A stretch of DNA of 64,000 bases from Methylomonas sp. AM2-LC (GTDB taxonomy: Bacteria; Pseudomonadota; Gammaproteobacteria; Methylococcales; Methylomonadaceae): positions 4,669,501 through 4,733,500 of the forward strand of contig NZ_CP157005.1 in the NCBI RefSeq assembly GCF_039904985.1, read 5' to 3'. The notes under the pieces were generated by a model. It had not been told where the DNA came from and did no database searches. It saw nothing but the letters and a program-made list of their open reading frames with translations. Below are positions 56,469-61,285 of the stretch, piece by piece (the first letter of the stretch is position 1; every line of letters begins with the position of its first letter). The translations under genes and the position numbers were made by a program.

Positions 56469-57470
56469 TCAAAACCAATAATCGACGCCGACAATTTCTT
56501 TCAGTACCTCAGGATCGAAGGGCACCTCGGCGCGTTTCCCGTCATCATCACGACAGGTCATGCGTATCCGCTGGGCGGAAGGTTTACGATAGGCTTCCAG
56601 CGTTGCTTCCGAACAATCCGGAATTAGCGCCTTGATGGCCGCTTTGTAATCGATCAGGCCTTGCGCCAGATAGCGGTTGACCCGCACGCCTGAATGCTCG
56701 GCTGCCAGATAATCGCCCATCATCTCCACCAAGGCTTTTTCGTACTGCGTCTGTTGGAATTGAATGACTTCGATCTGGCCCTTGATGTCTTCAAGCAATT
56801 GCTGGTTCTGCCGGTAATTGGCCGCCAGCTTTTGCCAGGCCAGTTCACTCGCGCCTTTGGGTAGGTAAAGATCGCGTTCGGGGTTCTTATCGGGTTCCTT
56901 GCGGTTCTTGACATTGGCCCAAAACGTCATGGCGGTTTGAATCAGCGTATTGATGAAAGCTTCATCGCGGCGGATTTCAAACTCCACGTCCTGACCTTCG
57001 TGGTAGAAGAATAGAAAGCCACGTTCAGCTTCCGACACCAGCAGTTGCTGTTGCACCTGGTGCCAATAAAGCTTATAGGCATCCGACCATTCCCGGTTCA
57101 GCACTACATCCAGAAACGTGGTCTCATGCGGACATTTCACTTCCACGGGCTCGTTCTGCTCGGACAGGCCGTCAAACGATGCCCGCATCAGCGGAAACCG
57201 TTCTGACTCGCCGCAAACCGACAATAACAACACATCGTGCTTTTCCTCGAAGCGTTGCAAGGCCAAGGGCTCTTGGCGAATGCCTGCTAGAATCAACGGG
57301 TTGTTGTCCAGGTTTTGCTCCAGCACCAGACCGATTTTCTCCGCGTACAAACGCCAGGGCGTTTTATACGGAGAACGGTTCATGATCACCGCTGCTTCAC
57401 TGGCACTGACGCCTTGTGATCGCCATTGCCGCCACGCATCGGATCGCTGCGAGACATCGATGACTTTCAT
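56469..57470 (-). CDS. YqaJ-like exonuclease (lambda-Exo family)
   Basis: A 333-residue nuclease of the PD-(D/E)xK superfamily: GVSASEAAVIMNRSPYKTPWRLYAEK, then RASFDGLSEQNEPVEVKCP with the catalytic D-x(n)-E-x-K (D in ASFDG, EVK). HQVQQQLLVSE follows, as in YqaJ/lambda Exo. It chews one DNA strand and hands it to the Bet annealase encoded upstream. Start ATG 57470 overlaps the previous stop (TGATG); ATG 57476 is an alternative. No leader, since it is coupled. It ends VDYWF. Confidence 0.92.
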   Translation of the reverse strand: MKVIDVSQRSDAWRQWRSQGVSASEAAVIMNRSPYKTPWRLYAEKIGLVLEQNLDNNPLILAGIRQEPLALQRFEEKHDVLLLSVCGESERFPLMRASFDGLSEQNEPVEVKCPHETTFLDVVLNREWSDAYKLYWHQVQQQLLVSEAERGFLFFYHEGQDVEFEIRRDEAFINTLIQTAMTFWANVKNRKEPDKNPERDLYLPKGASELAWQKLAANYRQNQQLLEDIKGQIEVIQFQQTQYEKALVEMMGDYLAAEHSGVRVNRYLAQGLIDYKAAIKALIPDCSEATLEAYRKPSAQRIRMTCRDDDGKRAEVPFDPEVLKEIVGVDYWF

Positions 57471-57802
57471 CACCATTGCCCCTGCAACTGAATGTGACAA
57501 CCCATGCGGATGGTCGAGACGCCGCGCTCAATGAGCTGACGTTGACAACGCCTGGCCCAGTGATAATCGGTAAACAACAGCAAGGTCTTATCAGCCGAAC
57601 AGAAACACAGTCCGCCATAGCTTTCCACCAGGGTTTTCAGCTCCGGTTTGGTCAATGGCTGCGGTTCTGTACTGAGCTGACCGGATTTCCAGGTTCGTTC
57701 CAGAAAACCACGGCCATGTCGGCGTAACACGGTGGGTGAATCGTAGCGCCGCCAGTCGGTAAAACAAGGCATGCGGTTAAACGATTGATCGATTGCATTC
57801 AT
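57470..57802 (-). CDS. Small protein of unknown function (110 aa) coupled to the YqaJ gene
   Basis: Begins MNAIDQSFNRMPCFTDWRRYDSPTVLRRHGRGFLERTW and contains KTLVESYGGLCFCSADKTLLLFTDYHWARRCQRQLIERG. Mixed alpha-beta, cysteine-containing. Its stop overlaps the start of the exonuclease gene, implying a linked role in recombination. Family not recognised. It has a very clear switch leader. Confidence 0.7.
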   Translation of the reverse strand: MNAIDQSFNRMPCFTDWRRYDSPTVLRRHGRGFLERTWKSGQLSTEPQPLTKPELKTLVESYGGLCFCSADKTLLLFTDYHWARRCQRQLIERGVSTIRMGCHIQLQGQW

Positions 57803-57873
57803 AACTTCTCCTTATAACAATGAGAGCGTCATGAACATCACCCCAAGGGCGATACATGACGCCCAATGAGGGT
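57803..57873 (-). promoter_or_regulatory. Structured switch leader, copy 10 (clear example)
   Basis: Segment 57828-57835 pairs with 57798-57805 across the start codon (8 bp, one G-U). The overlapping 57826-57833 is an exact 8-base complement of 57855-57862. The two stems exclude each other; AAGGAG is in the first loop. Confidence 0.78.
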
Positions 57874-57940
57874 GGAAACGAATACCGATCGCTAAAATCT
57901 AGCAAGCGCCGGCAGTAAGGTTTAAACAGCAAACATCCAG

Positions 57941-59002
57941 CTAAGTCCGGGCAGCATTCAGAGTTTCACGCGCCTGATTCAAGGCCTGTTCAGCCGGTGT
58001 CAATGGCGGTAAGACTTCACCTTCAATTGGCTGACCATCATTGGCGGATGCTGACTTATGTGCCGCAGAGGCTTTATCCAGTTCCGCAATGGCGAAGGTT
58101 AAATCCAGCCCTGAGAACTTGTTATTGGAATAGTCGTAAGCAGCTTGCCAGGCGCCGGCCAACGCAGTGCGTCGCACCAGTTCCGCCACGGCTTTTTGCA
58201 CTTTAGGACTAATCATCGACAAGTCGATGACACGCGGCGAGTCATTCGTACCGGCTGCGGACTGAGCACCAGGATGATCTGGTTCGGACTCAGTATCGAT
58301 CCGGGTAGCCTGACCGTTGATTACCGTGGCGTCATTGAGATCGTCTATGCTTTTGCCATCCATCTCTTCGGCTGCATACCCGCATTCTTCCGGAAAAGCC
58401 GCTCGTAACGAGGCCGCCTTACCGCACTTGGCCAATTGTCCTTTCGGACGCTTGATCCACATGGCGGTGGGAACTTGCGAGTTTTTACCGCCAGCGGTGC
58501 TGTAGGCTTCCATCCAGTACACTTCTTCTGTAAATGCGCAGCGGCGACCGTTAACCAGACGGTAAACGGTGACTGCTACCCATTCTGGAAAAGTGACTGT
58601 GACAGATGTTTCCTGCCATTGATCGTTATCATCCTTATAGCGACCGCTAAAAGTATGCGTCTTGTCAGGACCCCATGTCGGTCTATCCATACCCGCCCAA
58701 AGCCCGGTACGCGAGGCGGTAGTCTGGATTTCCATGATGGACGGCCAGACGGTTTCCACACTGCGGCCCAAGGCGGCGCTCCACATCGGTACGACATGCA
58801 CCGGCTTTTTGAAGATATCCAGCTTGCGGGTACGGCAGTAATCCAGCGCCATCATGATGGCTTCCGGGGTTTTGGCGGTTGGAAAAGTGACTTCCGTCAA
58901 TACTTTCCAGGATTGCTCGGAAACTTCGTAAATCTGCTTGGCCTCAACGGGCATCGGCAGGTTACGGGTTCGGGCCTGGTTGTTTCTGTTTTGATTGCTC
59001 AT
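57941..59002 (-). CDS. bet: Bet/RecT-family single-strand annealing protein
   Basis: A 353-residue recombinase. The N-terminus has TFPTAKTPEAIMMALDYCRTRKLDIFKKPVHVVPMW, followed by SIMEIQTTASRTGLWAGMD and the conserved AMWIKRPKGQLAKCGKAASLRAAFPE, all typical of Bet/RecT proteins. With the exonuclease it forms an SXT-like bet/exo recombination pair. It is the second gene of the block after ssb. The C-terminal third is helical and less conserved. Confidence 0.93.
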   Translation of the reverse strand: MSNQNRNNQARTRNLPMPVEAKQIYEVSEQSWKVLTEVTFPTAKTPEAIMMALDYCRTRKLDIFKKPVHVVPMWSAALGRSVETVWPSIMEIQTTASRTGLWAGMDRPTWGPDKTHTFSGRYKDDNDQWQETSVTVTFPEWVAVTVYRLVNGRRCAFTEEVYWMEAYSTAGGKNSQVPTAMWIKRPKGQLAKCGKAASLRAAFPEECGYAAEEMDGKSIDDLNDATVINGQATRIDTESEPDHPGAQSAAGTNDSPRVIDLSMISPKVQKAVAELVRRTALAGAWQAAYDYSNNKFSGLDLTFAIAELDKASAAHKSASANDGQPIEGEVLPPLTPAEQALNQARETLNAART

Positions 59003-59068
59003 TACGTTCTCCTTATCAATATCAGAGGACGCAATGCCCCGGCCGGGGAGTTACGTCCCCATTGGGTG
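59003..59068 (-). promoter_or_regulatory. Structured switch leader, copy 11 (clear example)
   Basis: Segment 59029-59036 pairs with 59000-59007 over the start codon (8 bp, one G-U). The inner six bases can instead pair with 59051-59056. A CCCCGGCCGGGG palindrome lies between, and AAGGAG is in the loop. Confidence 0.74.
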
Positions 59069-59163
59069 AAAATACCGAAACAACAAAAGTTGCATGGTTG
59101 TAGATCAATGATTACTGCTTAATAACTGATAGATAGCTAGCTAAGAACAGTTTTCTATGCTTT

Positions 59164-59679
59164 TTAGAACGGAATGTCGTCGTCAAAATCATCATAATTG
59201 CCAACAGCATTAGCCGCAGCCGTTGAAACTGGTGGTTTCTGATTTTGAGTTTGCTGATTTGAATTCGACCTACCTGACGCGGAACGGTTTTGCTGTGCTT
59301 TTGCGGGATTTTGTTTTCCACCATTGCCAGCGCTATCGTTCTCGTTTGTCCGATCGAGCATTTGCAGTTCTTTACAAATTACTTCGGTGGTATAACGTTT
59401 TTCACCGTTTTGCTCCCATTGCTGGGTGCGTAAACTGCCTTCGACGTAAACCTTGCTGCCTTTCTTGAGAAACTCACTAGCGACTTCGGCCAGGCGGCGA
59501 TAAAACACAACCCGGTGCCATTCTGTGCGTTCCTGAAGTTGGTTTTCTTGGTCTTTCCAGGATTCGCTGGTTGCCAGACGAATAACCGTGACCATTCCTC
59601 CCGTAGGCAGATACCGAACATCCGGTGCAGCGCCTAAATTGCCGACCAGAATAACCTTGTTGACTCCACGACTTGCCAT
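59164..59679 (-). CDS. ssb: Single-stranded DNA-binding protein
   Basis: A 171-residue SSB. The OB fold begins [20 protein letters not shown] and includes [36 protein letters not shown] Gln/Asn/Ser-rich linker follows, and the protein ends in the canonical DDDIPF tip that recruits partner proteins. Element-borne SSB protects entering single-stranded DNA and helps Bet. First gene of the minus-strand block, with the largest and strongest leader. Confidence 0.96.
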   Translation of the reverse strand: MASRGVNKVILVGNLGAAPDVRYLPTGGMVTVIRLATSESWKDQENQLQERTEWHRVVFYRRLAEVASEFLKKGSKVYVEGSLRTQQWEQNGEKRYTTEVICKELQMLDRTNENDSAGNGGKQNPAKAQQNRSASGRSNSNQQTQNQKPPVSTAAANAVGNYDDFDDDIPF

Positions 59680-59796
59680 AATTGTTACCTCCTCTTCCGT
59701 CCGCGCCCGGAGATTGACTTAAAAAATCCAACCGCGCGGCGCTGGATCTAATGCCTGGGAGGTAAACAATTCCCGCTGGGGAATTGGTCTTCCCAG
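59680..59796 (-). promoter_or_regulatory. Structured switch leader, copy 12 (longest; ssb)
   Basis: Segment 59758-59771 complements 59680-59692 over 13 bp with one bulge, burying the AGGAGGT ribosome site itself. Between the arms are smaller GC stems. An AATTCC-type upstream partner near 59780 could compete. Confidence 0.72.
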
Positions 59797-59832
59797 AACA
59801 GGATTGAAAAAATTACTTAACACATTCAAATC

Positions 59833-59952
59833 ACATCGGGCTTGACGCACCCGACACGTCGATGAAAATCATCTACGCCGCTTAAAAGCGGAACGCCGAC
59901 AAAATGTCGGATCAAATCGTCTCGAAAGACGACATGAATTGTTTGGATTTTT
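59833..59952 (-). promoter_or_regulatory. 120-bp multi-hairpin element, copy A2, upstream of ssb
   Basis: Same order of five hairpins as A1 at 50746-50864: TCGGG/CCCGA, GATG/CATC, CCGCTT/AAGCGG, CCGACA/TGTCGG and CGTCT/AGACG. Stems differ from A1 by paired changes. It lies about 150 bases upstream of ssb. It could be a structured RNA or a single-strand-DNA promoter of the Frpo/ssi kind. Confidence 0.7.
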
Positions 59953-60038
59953 GTATGTGTAAACTCCAGCATTGATTGAAAAGAGCGACTAAAACCGATC
60001 AGTCGATTGCCAAAGATTAAACATTAAATTATTTGCAT

Positions 60039-60083
60039 TTTTGCTGACGCAGATGCACAGATCAGCCATCTGCGTCAGCAAAA
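60039..60083. repeat. Perfect 17-bp inverted repeat upstream of the plus-strand genes
   Basis: TTTTGCTGACGCAGATG at 60039-60055 and its exact complement at 60067-60083, with an 11-base loop. It lies between the divergent ssb and 60141 genes. No T tract follows on either strand, so a simple terminator is unlikely. Confidence 0.75.
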
Positions 60084-60140
60084 GTATCGAAAATGCGATT
60101 TATCATCGGGGAATTACTAAGATGATTTAAAGGAGTAGCC

Positions 60141-60797
60141 ATGGCAGATATCGCACCACCCGAAAAACAGGTTCGACCTGTGATTAGCCGCCCCGTATTT
60201 GAACGAACCATCAAAATCAACAGCGAACAAGCGAATCGAGTCATCCGGAAAAGTTACGACCGACTTATCAAATCCTTATATGCCATTGATGTGATCTTGC
60301 GTATCGTCGGTGACGAACTAGCCATTGATGAGGTGGAGGGCATAGTTAGCAAGATGATTGGTGATTGCGCCCAACAACTTCAGCAGGAGAAGGCTCGGCT
60401 GGATAAGCTGTATACCGAAAATGGTCTGACCGAAACCCCCATCTATACTAATCCGACTGATTTCAAGGCGCAGATTACCTCACCTCAGGTTGCGCAATTC
60501 CTGGAGCTCATCAAGTTGCTGGATCAATTGATGATGGTCATGGATACCTTGTGGTTGTGTCAGATCTTGAGTAGCAAACATTGTGCTGAGGCGCACTATC
60601 ACTGGCAACAGAGGTTGCAGCGCCTGGCAAGCCGTATCGTCACGATAGAACAAAGAGCGCATCGAGCGGCTTATGCTCAGGGGCGTGGTGAAGAGGTGCG
60701 ATCAGCCAGGGAAGAATCAGGATTGCTAGCTGAGCCGGAGGAATTATCTGAAAGCGACAAAGTGAATTTGGCTGAAGGGGCTAGCGTTGAAAACTGA
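60141..60797 (+). CDS. AcaB/DUF1845-like element protein
   Basis: A 218-residue protein, mostly helical. A central block IRKSYDRLIKSLYAIDVILRIVGDELAIDEVEGIVSKMIGDC is followed by a glutamine-rich helix, and QITSPQVAQFLELIKLLDQLMMVMDTLWL comes later. Size and pattern suit the DUF1845/AcaB family found in ICEs and IncC plasmids, where AcaB is a regulator of transfer. The match is from general pattern only. ATG 60141 follows AAGGAGT. First of the plus-strand genes, with no switch leader. Confidence 0.55.
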   Translation: MADIAPPEKQVRPVISRPVFERTIKINSEQANRVIRKSYDRLIKSLYAIDVILRIVGDELAIDEVEGIVSKMIGDCAQQLQQEKARLDKLYTENGLTETPIYTNPTDFKAQITSPQVAQFLELIKLLDQLMMVMDTLWLCQILSSKHCAEAHYHWQQRLQRLASRIVTIEQRAHRAAYAQGRGEEVRSAREESGLLAEPEELSESDKVNLAEGASVEN

Positions 60798-60816
60798 AAA
60801 CGAAGGAGCGTGCAAT

Positions 60817-61017
60817 ATGTCGAAACAGAAATCAGAAATTAGTGTCACCGTAGAGTTCACCGACCAGGAGGCTTGGGATTTAGCGCAGTTTTTTAAGCGG
60901 GTTGGTTTTACAGATTATCGCAGCAACGCTATTGATGATGCTGAAGCCTATCGAATGTTGGCTGCTGGTGAGAAATTCAGAAAAACTTTGGCGATGCATG
61001 GCTATCAGCCTCGATAA
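60817..61017 (+). CDS. Small element protein of unknown function (66 aa)
   Basis: Starts MSKQKSEISVTVEFTDQEAWDLAQFFKRVGFTDYRSNAIDDAEAYRMLAAGEKFRKTL. Predicted beta-strand then two helices, perhaps a small DNA-binding fold. ATG 60817 behind AAGGAG is preferred over the upstream start inside the previous gene. It begins 19 bases after the 60141 gene, so it is in one operon with it. Confidence 0.7.
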   Translation: MSKQKSEISVTVEFTDQEAWDLAQFFKRVGFTDYRSNAIDDAEAYRMLAAGEKFRKTLAMHGYQPR

Positions 61018-61049
61018 ACTTTGGTGGTATTGCATTTTTTTTCAGTAAC

Positions 61050-61174
61050 CATTTTGTTATAAGTAGGTTAGCAACTTGCCGGCCTTCGCTAGGCGGCTCA
61101 ATTGACGACATGGCCTAGTTTCATGCCTCAAATTGTTAATCAATTTCCAGATTAAATATTTTTATAACAAAATG
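61050..61174. repeat. 13-bp inverted repeat pair bounding 125 bp
   Basis: CATTTTGTTATAA at 61050-61062 and its exact complement at 61162-61174. No flanking duplication is evident. It sits in the gap before the large unknown gene and might mark a small insertion or a junction of cargo. Confidence 0.5.
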
Positions 61175-61285
61175 TTTCATCTGCTATAAACTCACCGTTA
61201 TAGAATTGAAATCCCGTTTTCTTTTGTTTGGCATACATTAGAGGGCGATGTGATCTGAAAAGATCAATCTATATGGAGAATGCCA

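Noticed and set aside
48734..59068. Reading the repeated GC leaders as a CRISPR array or simple terminators
   Set aside because: Spacing is one per gene, the sequences are not identical repeats, no cas gene is present, and the stems include start codons rather than T tracts.
58436..59122. 228-codon plus-strand frame opposite bet
   Set aside because: It lies wholly over the recognised Bet/RecT gene and its leader, and its product matches nothing and lacks a ribosome site.
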